Shown here one piece after another: positions 24,914 to 35,159 of a stretch of DNA of 64,000 nucleotides. The stretch lies in assembly GCF_011397635.1 (NCBI RefSeq), contig NC_064762.1, positions 20,113,479-20,177,478 on the forward strand, written 5' to 3'. The notes below the pieces were generated by a model. That model was given only the letters and a program-made list of their open reading frames with translations. It ran no database searches and had not been told where the DNA came from. Origin of the DNA: Epinephelus fuscoguttatus. Its lineage: Eukaryota > Chordata > Actinopteri > Perciformes > Serranidae. A program made the translations under genes and the position numbers. Numbering within the stretch: the first letter of the stretch is position 1; the number at the start of each line of letters is the position of its first letter.

Positions 24914-25210
24914 CTCGGGGGGCTGGAGCCTATCCCAGCTGACATTGGGCGAGAGGCAGGGTACAGTCACCAGACTATCACAGCGCTGACACATAAAGAC
25001 AGACAACAATTCACACTCACATTCACACCTACGCACAATTTAGAGTCACCAATTAACCTGCATGTCTTTGGACTGTGGGAGGAAGCCAGAGTACCCCGAA
25101 AACAACCTACCCTGACACAAGGAGAACATGCAAACTCTGCACAGAAGGGGCTCCCCCACCATCTTGCTGTGAGGCGACAATACTAACCACTGCACCACTG
25201 TGCCGCCCAC
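24914..25210 (-). repeat. L2/Maui-like LINE 3' end, longer copy
   Basis: Starts GGGGGGCTGGAGCCTATCCC, continues CATTGGGCGAGAGGCAGGG, then the CATGTCTTTGGACTGTGGG block and GAGAACATGCAAACTCTGC, ending at CCACTGTGCCGCCCACC. This is the longest of the three L2-like copies. Confidence 0.75.
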
Positions 25211-26270
25211 CATATTTAATACCTCTGCATAGCAACAATGACTGCAGCTTTATAATATACAGTAAGGTATTTTTATGTGGTAGTGCATGTGTTGAAAAGC
25301 CTCTGAGATTGTCACATGTTCCAAAGGTGATAAAGTGCATGAAAAAAATCAAAAACTGTGCCGTAAAAATCTTTATGCAACCAGAGCGGATGAGATGAGT
25401 GACAAGAAGACAGCATTGTGAGTGAGTGAGAGGAGGTGGGGCCATGGGGGTACTGCAGCAGTGTGTGTGTCAACTCGCTGTTGGAGAAAAGAGAAAGCAA
25501 GACAGTAGTATTGATAGTATCAAAACTGTGGATAATGACTAATGAAACTATTTCAGATATTCAGAATCAATATGTATCGATACGTTTATATTTTAACAAC
25601 ACTATTACCCCCTTTGATTGCTGATTAATATTGGTAGAGTGTACTATCATCTTAAGGTGACAGAGATGAGTTGTGTGCACAGAATCTGAAAGCAGCAGGA
25701 AAGAAGTGTGCTTTGCATACAGCTCATGGTGTTGTCTGGGTGTCAGGTTGACGAGCCTGCAGTGTAATTGAAACACGTTCCAGTCTGGAACATTTGTCAT
25801 TTGTCATTTCTGTCTCTTCACAAACTTCACTGTGGATCAGCTGGACGAGCAGCTGCTTATAAACTCTGCTCTAGTAATCAGTTAAAATGGCCATAAATGG
25901 GAACAAAAAAAGTTAGAGCTTTGGTAAAATTATTTCCGTGTCATAATAACCACATGCATGGTAAGTTGAGGGTTTGTTTTCGCGGTTGTTCGTTCTCATT
26001 ATTGTTAGTTCTGCTTTATATGAATGTGACAACCTTGTAAATCCACCTTTCAGACAGTCTCTTTCTTGCGATGAAGTTTTTCTGGTTCTGATCCTGAAAG
26101 CATAAATGTTTATTTGTGGCCTTCGAAACAGCTACTTTCACAAATTACTTTTACAGCTGTTCCTCAGTGGTAGAAGTTTTCTCGGTTGTCATGGAGATAC
26201 AGTACAAAATTTTGCATAACATGACTTAAATGTAGAACTTTAGTTACAACAAAGCATGTCATCAAAGTCT

Positions 26271-26640
26271 TTCATTTATTTATTTATTTATTCATTTATT
26301 TATTTATTATTATTTTATCTCATACTTGTTTTATCTTATCATATTGTCTTTTAGTCTTTTAGTTTTTAGCTTCAGTGTTTCCTCATGGGGGCCTCCACAC
26401 TGAGAGGTGTGCCCGGTCTGCCCACGGGGACGTCGCCCTGGAGATCCCTCAAGTCCGGAGGACTGGGGGCTCTGCACCATGTGTGGAGTCCACCCTGGTC
26501 TATCTGGGTCGGGGTGGTCTCTGTGGCGGCGCTCCCTATGGCCGTAGGCTGTGACACCTCTCAGTGTGGATGAGCTCCCCATAGGTGGTTCTTTGCTCAC
26601 CTGGTTCCTCAGTGCCCAGCCATGTTATTGACTATATTGA

Positions 26641-26678
<38 letters not shown>

Positions 26679-26822
26679 ATATGTGGGGGTGGGAGGGGCG
26701 GGATTTCAATATGTATGTAATATTTTTGTTGTATGTTTTTATTCTGTGAAGCACTTTGTGCTGCATTTTTAATGCATGAAAAGTGCTATACAAATAAAGT
26801 TTGATTTGATTTGATTTGATTG
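26271..26822 (+). mobile_element. Non-LTR retrotransposon 3' end with simple-repeat tail
   Basis: Contains GAAGCACTTTGTGCTGC and AAAAGTGCTATACAAATAAA followed by (TTTGA)n, a classic fish LINE 3' tail. It carries a (TTTA)n-rich stretch at 26274-26320, 14-bp inverted arms at 26397-26410 and 26554-26567, and a (GT)17 tract at 26643-26676. Clade not assigned. The short GC-rich ORFs here are not real genes. Confidence 0.6.
26643..26676 (+). repeat. (GT)17 microsatellite
   Basis: Uninterrupted GT run inside the LINE-like 3' end. Confidence 0.95.
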
Positions 26823-27218
26823 TTTTTCAGCCATCCATTGACCCCTGTATGATGATTTCTTTGGTCGAGTGTTCTGATGTCGTCTCTTGTCCAGGGTCCT
26901 TGATTTTTCAAATAAGGTGTTGTGGCCATTAGGCTTCTAGTGCCTTGTAATCCATCGTAATAATACAAGGTTATTTGTGTCAGTGTTGTAGTACTTTAGT
27001 TTGGGTCTTGAGACCGGTCTCCAAACCACTTTTTGAAGGTCTCGGTCTTGTCTGTGACTTGATCAAATTTTTACTTGGTCTTTTCTCAGTTTCAGACAAA
27101 AAGAACTTTGGATTTTATTTCAATACTGGTCAAGACCACCACTGCAGCGATGACACTCAAGTGCCTGTGCAAAAAAGGAGTGTTGAATAAAAGTGGTGAA
27201 GTTGATTTCAGCTCCTTA

Positions 27219-27907
27219 GGGTGCTTTCAGACCTAGAGTTCAATTTCTTTGGTCCGAATCAGGAACTGATTTTGTCGGATTTGCCGAGAGTTGGTTTCGT
27301 GTTCTCACGGGAGCATTCACAGTCAGACCAGATCAAATGCCTTGCGCAAGAAAGCTGCTCTTGATTGGTCAGAATTTCCATGCACGAAAAATCCCATTTG
27401 TAACCGGACTGAGACCACCTCTTCAAGAAGGTCTCAGTCTGGTAGTTTTGGTGCGCACCCGAGTGCGAATGCTGTGTTCACACCTGCCCAAACGAACCGC
27501 ACTCAGGGGGCAACTTGAGTTCGGGTCCATGTCATTGGTTCGACAGCCCATTGGTTCGACATCCCATAAGTCCGACTGTCCGCGGTGCTGAACGGCTTGC
27601 GGCGGGCGTATGGTGCGCCGCGACCGGCTTGAGGCGGAGCAGGCTCACGGCTTATGTGTTTGTCACTTTCTTTTTCATTTTAACCCACACCATGATCTTT
27701 TCCTGACCCTAACCAAGTGGTTTTTGTGCCTAAACCTAACCAGACCTTAACCACAGGGCATCATGATGATTTCGGAACGGACTTCGGAACAATGAGTTTA
27801 ATATGGTCGTAAAAATGGGATGTCGAACCAATGGGCTGTTGAACTAATGGGCAGTTCCCCTTGAGTTCGATTGAACCGAACCAAACAGAGCAAATGTGAA
27901 AGCACTT
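27219..27907 (-). mobile_element. Non-autonomous PIF/Harbinger-like element, copy A
   Basis: Starts GGGTGCTTTCAGACCTAG and ends AAAGCACTT, with TTA on both sides (27216-27218 and 27908-27910), the 3-bp TWA duplication typical of PIF/Harbinger. The interior matches, inverted, the copy at 30491-31037 (TTGCGCAAG, CTCTTGATTGGTCAGAAT, TTCAAGAAGGTCTC). It is itself interrupted by a foldback element at 27524-27860. Confidence 0.7.
27524..27860. mobile_element. Foldback / Mutator-like element with 9-10 bp duplication
   Basis: 35-bp inverted arms at 27533-27567 and 27815-27849 differ at two positions. The host text CTTGAGTTCG occurs immediately left (27514-27523) and TTGAGTTCG immediately right (27861-27869). 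A 9-10 bp target duplication points to a Mutator-like (MULE) element. The interior has no transposase. Confidence 0.65.
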
Positions 27908-29817
27908 TTAGTGTTTGTCTGCAGTCTTGCGGTACGCTTACACATACACATACACACAAAGTAACCATATTTGACAATAAAAAAGGTGAATGAAGAGGAA
28001 TCTTCATTTCTTTCCTGTAGGTGTTTGCAAATATGGATCTTCCAGAATGATTTCAGGAGTGCCTATGGTCTGCACGTTCTGCAACTGATCATAAGTGTTT
28101 CCTATAATGTGGGACACGTGTTGATCTTCGCTTTGACTCACTCTCATGCTCTCAAAGTCTTGAAAAGTCTTGTCTCGTTCTCAATAAACTCTGGTCTTGG
28201 TCATGCCTTGGTTTCGGTTTCAGTGGTCTTGACTGCAACACTGATCTGTAGATTATCCCAGAATGAACACACGTTTGGCAACAACTTGATTTTACAGAGT
28301 TAAATTCTGTTTGTTTTCTCCCTAATTTTGAGGAATAAACAAAATGTATCTTCATACAGCTACATTTATATTTATGTGCAATATGAGAATATTAAAGTTT
28401 ATTTCAATAAATAATGTATGCAAATACACCAAAAACACATATTTATGTTTAAAACACATGCACAAAAACACACAACTTGGATTGGTTGCTGATTGGAGCC
28501 ACCATCCTGCCCTGAGAACTGAACCCGCTGAGGTTGACCTTTGATTTCATCACACTTCAAAAACAAACCAACATCCTTTCTGGGTATTTGGTCTTGAGTG
28601 AAGTGTTTCCTTTTTTCCCACACTCGCTTTCAGTTCTTTGAGCCACCCTGCTCATCAGCCATTCTCAACGGATTACTAACGTTAGCTTGCTGGTATCTCT
28701 CCAAACCTTTAGTTACAATCAAAGCAGAGGGTCTTGAAGCATTTTTAAACTGTCCAACCAAAGAAGCAATATAATTATTTCTCTAAAAACACATGCAGTA
28801 TTTGGCTTTCTCCTTTTTATCAGCTCAACTTTTCTCACATTGCAGCACCACAGTCACCTTCATGTTCTCAGATATAAGGTTTCCTCCTGAACCCCAGATT
28901 GACTGACTTCTGAAGGAGGAAGTGTCCGACCCCCAGAAGCCACACCTGACTGTATTAAAAGGCTTCTCGCATTGTTTTGTCTTCCTCTTGATTACTAAGG
29001 CAGACTGTAATAATGACCAACAGTGAGATGCACCATCCGGGAAGGATACACACACACTTGCACACACTCACACTAACACACGCACTCTCTCTGACATGCT
29101 CTGCAGAGCTTAAGACGTTTTACCAAACTGGAGAAAACACTGGTACTATTAAGTGTGATCACATTACAAGACATGGTAACACACACTGTAGAATTCAATG
29201 CATTTTGTCCTTTGAGAATGTGGTAAAGTATGTGTCTGACTGTCTTTCAGGAGCAGTTCGCCGATTGAGCTCAGTCAGCCTTGGGTAGCTCGCTGTTCTC
29301 AGATTCCTGCCATATTTCTGGACGGCCACTGAACAAACAGAGGTGAACCTGATCCATGCTGTCACACTGTGGCACGGGGTAGAGTTTCCCCTAACTCTCT
29401 CCCTCTCTCTCTCGCACACACACACACGTACACACACACAACTTCCTCCCTGATATCCCAAATGAAGACACAGAAAAAACCGTCTGTGTGCCCTGTACGA
29501 GCTGATGCAATGTGCTTGCGTCTACACGTATTCATGCATGTACATTCCTAACTGTGCGCCTCATTATCTTGAATGAATATCGCTGATCCCTGATGCTGTT
29601 GTAATTGTTACCAACATGAATCAACCGGATTGTTGTTTCCTTGTGTTCTTTAAATAGATCTTTTCAGCGATAAGTGAAATCTGTTCAGAGAAGCGATATC
29701 GCCACATCAGTCATGACAGTAAAAGATACTCACCGACACGAATCCTATCAGCACCAGGTGACATCATGTGTGTTAGACAGAGAGTACACTTCACTCTGTG
29801 TGTACTTCAGATGCTTG

Positions 29818-31110
29818 AAGGGATAATTTGGCATTTGGAGAAAACACCTTGCTGAGTTTTCTGAGGGGGTAAAGCCCGCAGACTGTTAGCTTAGCATAGC
29901 ATAAAGACTAGAAACTGGTGAAACAGCTAGCTGGCTCTGTCCAATGGTGCAAAACATCCACATAGTAAAACCTCAAAAATCGAAACCAACATGTGATACT
30001 ATATCTTTAAAGCAATTTTGGGAAATGTACTTCTTAGTGCCTTCATACCATTAAACGGTTGTGTTGTAGTTTTAGATTCTAATGTATGGAAAAACTTGCC
30101 ACGCTATGAACAGTGGTTACATGAGCATCATAAACAGCTCACCCCTGAGCAAGAGTGACAGTTCTCTATTGACCTTTTAATGGACTGCAGTGTTTCCAGC
30201 TCCACATTTTAGTATCTGGTCAGCATGCTAGGTACCTAAACAGAGGGGTGACGAAAAATGGGGATGGTTCTATTGGTGCCATTGAAAAATAACCATTCTA
30301 ATGAATACAGAATTGAACTGAAACCAGACTGCTTGGTGGAAACAAAGCTTTAGACGTGTTGGTGGGCTGTTTTTTTAAAACTCTGGATAACACCAGGCTA
30401 CCTCTTTCCCCCTGCTACAAGACTTTATGCTAAGCTAAGTTGTCTTCTGGCTCCAGCTTCTTATTTAATGGACAAATATGAGCGTGCTAAGGGTGCTTTC
30501 ACACCTGCCCTGTTTGGTTTGGTTCAATCAATCTCAAGTTCGAGACCTTCTTGAAGAAGTGGTCTTGGTCTGATTACAAACGAACTCTGGTGCGGTTCGT
30601 TTGTGGTGAGAATGTGTTCCGACCTGGATCTGAACCAACTGCAGTCACATGACACATTGTTTGGGTTAAACATGAACATGTTACAGTCCTGGAGGATTAT
30701 TAATGTGCACCTCCTCCTGTACTGCCTTAATATGCACATTCAGCACATCCAATGCATCAAAACACTGTTTTCTAGTTGGAGTCGCGCCTCGTTTGACAAT
30801 GACAGCAATATAGTCCACGATGAGCAGCGCTAAAATCAACCTGCGTAGTTGTCCCTCAATTGTGACATTAGAAAGTGTCACATTTATTTTGCAAGTGTAC
30901 TGTTTGTTTACTTCCTGCTTGGAGATTCTGACCAATCAAGAGCAGCTTTTTTGCGCAAGGTCCGCTTGTAAATGCTTGAACCAAAATTAGTCCCTGATGC
31001 GGACCAAGGCAAGCGAACTCTAGGTCTGATAGCACCCTAACTCTGCGTAAAAAAATAAATAATACGTACGTATTTATAGTTTATGTTTCCAAGATGTCGA
31101 ACTATTCCTT
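29818..31110 (+). mobile_element. TIR element interrupted by Harbinger copy B
   Basis: Left end AAGGGATAATTTGGCATTTGG and right end (reverse complement) AAGGAATAGTTCGACATCTTGG are similar. The interior contains the GCTTAGCATAGCATAAAGAC and ATGCTAAGCTAAG text common in fish repeats. Harbinger-like copy B (30491-31037) sits inside. Related fragments of this family lie at about 9310-9385 and 20280-20345. Confidence 0.55.
30491..31037 (+). mobile_element. Non-autonomous PIF/Harbinger-like element, copy B
   Basis: Left terminus GGGTGCTTTCACACCTG; right terminus, reverse complemented, GGGTGCTATCAGACCTAG. Both sides carry TAA (30488-30490, 31038-31040). 547 bp, no transposase. Same family as 27219-27907, opposite orientation. 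Confidence 0.75.
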
Positions 31111-33603
31111 TAAGATATATATGTATATGTATTGCAGTCATGGATTGTGTGCTGACGATAACCCACTTAAATGTATAATGCTGCTTCCTCTCAGAGCACA
31201 ATGGGAGCACAATACAGTGTTTAAATGGTTTGAGTCAGCTGCTCTGGAATGGCGATCCATTATAAAAGGGGAAGTTTTCTAACACTCAGTGACAACATCA
31301 ATGACATCACCAGGTGCCACTGTGTCTGTCTGCACGTCTCAGTCTGTGTCTGACTCTCGTACACACACACTCACGCACAGACACACACCCTCTATTTTAG
31401 GACCAGTCAGACAGCACTGTCCTCCACCTGTCTCCAGTGTTACCTGCCCCAGTCATTATCAGGGTCCCAGATCCCCACTGTAAGTGCACATGTCAACAGT
31501 GAAATTACAGGGCATGCACACACACATATTTGTTTTGCTTTTAAAAGGGTAATATCCGTCTGCACGCAAGCGATACGTTCATTTTCCCTCCTCCTGTTCT
31601 TTTATTTTTATTTTTTTGGGACAAACCCAGAAAACAAAGCAGGTGTGGTTCAAAGACACAACGGAGAAAAGGACATGAAGAGAGGAGATGTGTAGAGATG
31701 ATAGACGCACATAGGTGGTGTGTGTTTGTGTAATGACAAGGGGTGAGAGAGACTCATGTTTTCAGTCCTGTTTCTCCGGTCAGTGCGGACTTCACCTCAC
31801 CTGATTACAAACCAGTGTCATTACATCTTAGCTTTGTTCTCCCACTTAGCTCACTCTAGTCGAGCTAATTAAGACAAGAAAGTCTCTTCAGATGTCTGAG
31901 GGGAGAGTCTGCGTCTACAAACGTGACTGTCAGACGCTGGTGTAGTGGGAAATTGTGGCCTGACAAGTTTGACGAGGAGGGAAACACAGTGCCGCATCTC
32001 AGATACGCATCTCTTTGACTTTAAGATATTTCCAGACAGTGACTTCCGCTTTTATTCTATCTGAAATCACCATCAGTGCCATCAGTGTAATTATGCCACG
32101 GTGCACGCACAGGCAGTCAAAGACGCTCCACACCTGAAAGTTGTGTTTTCGTAAAACTGCCCTTTTATCCTCAGCTCTTTCACCAAGCTGGCTTTGGGTA
32201 ACCTGAGTGCTCTCTTTCCCTTTTCAACATGATCAGTATAAACAATGACAAACTTCCCCTCTCCTCGGGGGTGATTGACTCGCTCTTATTGACGCTCTTA
32301 TCATGTGTTTTTTCTGCTGAAAGAACTCATGACTGTACGTCTGAATAGATACTGACAGGACCTCATTAGACGTGGCACCGCTGTCATCCTGAAACAGAAA
32401 GAAATGAAGTCACCACTGGATAACACTGGGCTTGTTTGCACAGTTCAGATAAAAATTAGTGGTTGTTCTTTCATCAGTGATCAACACATGATATTAGCCT
32501 TTAACCCGCGCATCAATGAAACTGGCACAGCCTGAAGCGTGAACCGACTTTACCTCAGTGAGCAAACGTGCTGTATATGCACGATGACAAACGCATTTAG
32601 CATTTCCTATAATTTGTGCACCAATCACATCCGTCTTCCGTGCGCGCTGTAATTTCCCTGACTGGATCCTCAATAACATCCTGTTGTCTGAGGACATCTG
32701 AGGGGCCAGGTTGGACTGACCCTGCACCACATCACACGCAGGACAGGACAGAGCAGAGACTGTTATCCCGGCCTCGGCTAATGACAGCCGAATGAGAGAA
32801 AGAGGCAGGAAGCTGTCCTCTGTGATCTCTGTATTTAAAAGCAGCCTTATTATTGCTTGTGTATTGTTTTGTCGCGTTGGGATCCCTTTGGACTACTGTT
32901 ATTAAGGTGAAGGACTGTGACTTGACTGTGACTGTAGATTTTAGCTGGTGAGGTAACATGAAAGGAACACGGACATCCCTTATTGCTGATGATGGAGTTT
33001 GTGATGAAAGATAAAAGTGATATAACCCACTGTATATTGTTATATCAGATTCACATTTTATGCATCTCAGTCTCCCTGTTGAATATTCCTGTCCACAGAT
33101 AAAACCTTCAGTCAACAAAAAGGTATCAAAAGGTGAAACAAATTCTCTGTGCTGGTCTGCCAATGAAAACCCTGAACAGAAGTAGAGCTTGTTATACTTA
33201 CATCAATATTATTTATAGAGCCCAAGATTTTGAACAAATGTGTCTCTTTACAATCTCTACAACATACATCTATCCTCAGACCATTCTCGTTCCCAGGGCG
33301 TCGAATACTGCTGCTTCGTCTCACCCCTCAGCATGTGATATCAGCCTTTAGCATCTTTATGAGACACACTGAGTTTTCAGTTTCATCTCCAGTGTAAGCC
33401 CATTCGAGACAATATTTAAAACTGAGAGCCACTGACGTTGTATAAAGAGCAAGAAAGTCCATGTTTGGTGGGTGGAAGGGAGGAGAGAAGGATGGGTCAA
33501 ACTAAATCGGACTTTCATCCAGGAGACTATAGTTTGTGTCCAGTGTGAAGTTGAAAGTCAGTGTTGTTGGTGGAGATTCTCTGACATCTAGGTCATGGTA
33601 ATC
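31111..33603. other. Apparently single-copy intergenic DNA
   Basis: No repeat family recognised over most of this stretch. 31740-32420 in particular is mixed-composition sequence with no low-complexity runs and includes a GAGCTAATTAAG homeodomain-type site near 31863. This makes it a candidate for conserved non-coding regulatory DNA of prdm1. No ORF with known similarity. Confidence 0.4.
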
Positions 33604-33753
33604 ATAAGTGCTATATCGTAGGCAGCTGGACTTGCTTGAGTTTCTTGAAGACGTTTCACCTCTCATCTAAAGAACTGAAGAGCCTCTTAAATAAAGGGTG
33701 AAACGTCTTCAAGAAACTCATGCAAGTCCAGCTGCCTACGATATAGCACTTAT
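33604..33753. mobile_element. Hairpin MITE with 57-bp arms
   Basis: Arms 33604-33660 and 33697-33753 are reverse complements with one mismatch in 57, separated by a 36-nt loop. Internal text such as GAAGACGTTTCACC recurs in fish genomes. Non-coding; class not certain because the target duplication is unclear. Confidence 0.85.
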
Positions 33754-33994
33754 AAAGTCAATGTTGATTTAAGGTAATCTTAAAATGTAACATAAATGTA
33801 ATACAATTTTCATGCAGTTGTCACACACTAATGTAACTCGTGAAATATTTACATCATGGTACACTGTAAACGTACTCACTTTAAACTAAAACATGATCTG
33901 TTTTTTTTTTTTTTTAAACTAATCAGGTAGTTTTGTTTCCTGAACCTGTACTATAACATTAATCACGTGTTACAATGTGTTTGTGCAACACATT

Positions 33995-34385
33995 CTCACT
34001 CCAAACTCATCACATATCAACATTTGTTCATGGACTTTCCACGTCCACATACGGCGTGCTAGGTACCCTGGGTGCGTTGGTTGTTGACGTTCTGGGACAC
34101 CGTGTCAAGTTCTCCCTGTTACATGCATTGTCATCTTTCAAAATACTCATCTGTTTTCTCAGGAAATTGAATGTTTACATATAGTCTCTCTATGCCGAAT
34201 TGCCATTTTTTCCCCCTTCAACATCAAATGCACACCATTGGGTTTAAGCAACAAAGCACGTAGTTGCGTTTAGGAAAAAAGAACAGGGTTTGGGTTTATA
34301 ATCTTACGGGACACAAACACTGCTTTCATGGGTAAAAGTCTGTGTTTATTGGACACATCTACCACTAGTCTGGTTTAAATACACA
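33995..34385. repeat. Probable fish interspersed repeat
   Basis: Contains CACATACGGCGTGCTAGGTA, GGTGCGTTGGTTGTTGACG and GGACACAAACACTGCTTTC, text I associate with repeated fish sequences. Ends not defined. Confidence 0.35.
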
Positions 34386-34651
34386 GCTAAGTGCTAACAT
34401 CAAGATGTTAACATGCTGATGTTTAGTATGTATAATCTTCACCATATCTAAGTTAAGTATGTTAGCAGGCTAACGTGCTAATAAGCACTACCAGGTATTT
34501 GGTCTTTAACCAAATCATTGGACGAATTAAAATTTTGACATGATAGTGCTAGATGAAAGGAATCACCAAAGTTTTTCATATTTTTCCTAAGGAAAAGAAT
34601 ATTTGTACCAAATTTCATGGCAGTTAGTTGTGGAGATATTTCAGTCTAGAC

Positions 34652-35150
34652 CAGGGGTAGGCAACCTGTGGCTCCCTGTGGCTTTGACCACATTTTTTAC
34701 AACATTTTTAACATGTTTTAACATGTCAACAACTAAAACGTGCGTAATACATCCACTGCCTAGCACCTTGTCCTTGAAGTATTGACGAATCTTGATAGCA
34801 GTGGCTAGTCTTGAGTCTTCCTAGCTGGTTAGCTATGGATGCCAAATCCAAAAAAGTAAAAGTCTTGGAATGAAATAGAGAATTTAGTAGTGCATGTTTG
34901 CTTTCACTGCCAACTCTCCAAAGTTAAAGTACCAAAAAATCATAGATAGTGCCCTGCACAGTAGCCACCTTGTGGGAAAACAGAAATCAGTGCTCATTTG
35001 GACTACTAGCATAGGCTAATTTAGACTTAATAGGCTATTTTACCTTCAAAATAAAGTTGAAATATGTTTTGCGGCTACACACAGATGTTTTTTTTTTATG
35101 TATTTTTGGTCAAAAATGGCTCTTTTGATCGTAAAGTTTGCTGACTCCTG
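34652..35150 (+). mobile_element. Non-autonomous hAT element with target duplication
   Basis: Left terminus CAGGGGTAGGCAACCTG and right terminus (reverse complement) CAGGAGTCAGCAAAC. Flanking octamers are GTCTAGAC (34644-34651) and GTCTAGAA (35151-35158), identical at seven of eight positions, the hAT signature. 499 bp, no transposase. Confidence 0.75.
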
Positions 35151-35159
35151 GTCTAGAAC

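Larger units (their letters stand above)
16074..26270. other. Intergenic DNA between divergent prdm1 and prep, proximal half
   Basis: No ORF here has family similarity I can defend. It holds two L2-like 3' ends (about 20806-20915, 24914-25210), a GC-rich repeat-like block at 19145-19610, fragments resembling hAT ends at about 18696 and 20040, and long unique-looking stretches (16150-17150, 21200-22250, 22900-24400). The first prdm1 exon and proximal promoter are expected in roughly 16.1-18 kb but cannot be fixed from sequence. A TATA-like CTATAAGG on the plus strand at 16483 has no recognisable gene after it. Confidence 0.55.
26981..28243 (+). mobile_element. Non-autonomous hAT-like element carrying nested insertions
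   Basis: Termini CAGTGTTGTAGTAC (left) and, reverse complemented, CAGTGTTGCAGTC (right) match. The flanking octamers ATTTGTGT and ATCTGTAG are only loosely alike. Repeated GGTCTTGxxx text is present in both halves. The centre is interrupted by a Harbinger-like element (27219-27907). No transposase ORF remains. Confidence 0.55.

Noticed and set aside
26385..26573. GC-rich ORF MGASTLRGVPGL...
   Set aside because: Lies in the untranslated 3' end of a LINE-like repeat; both strands are open by composition.
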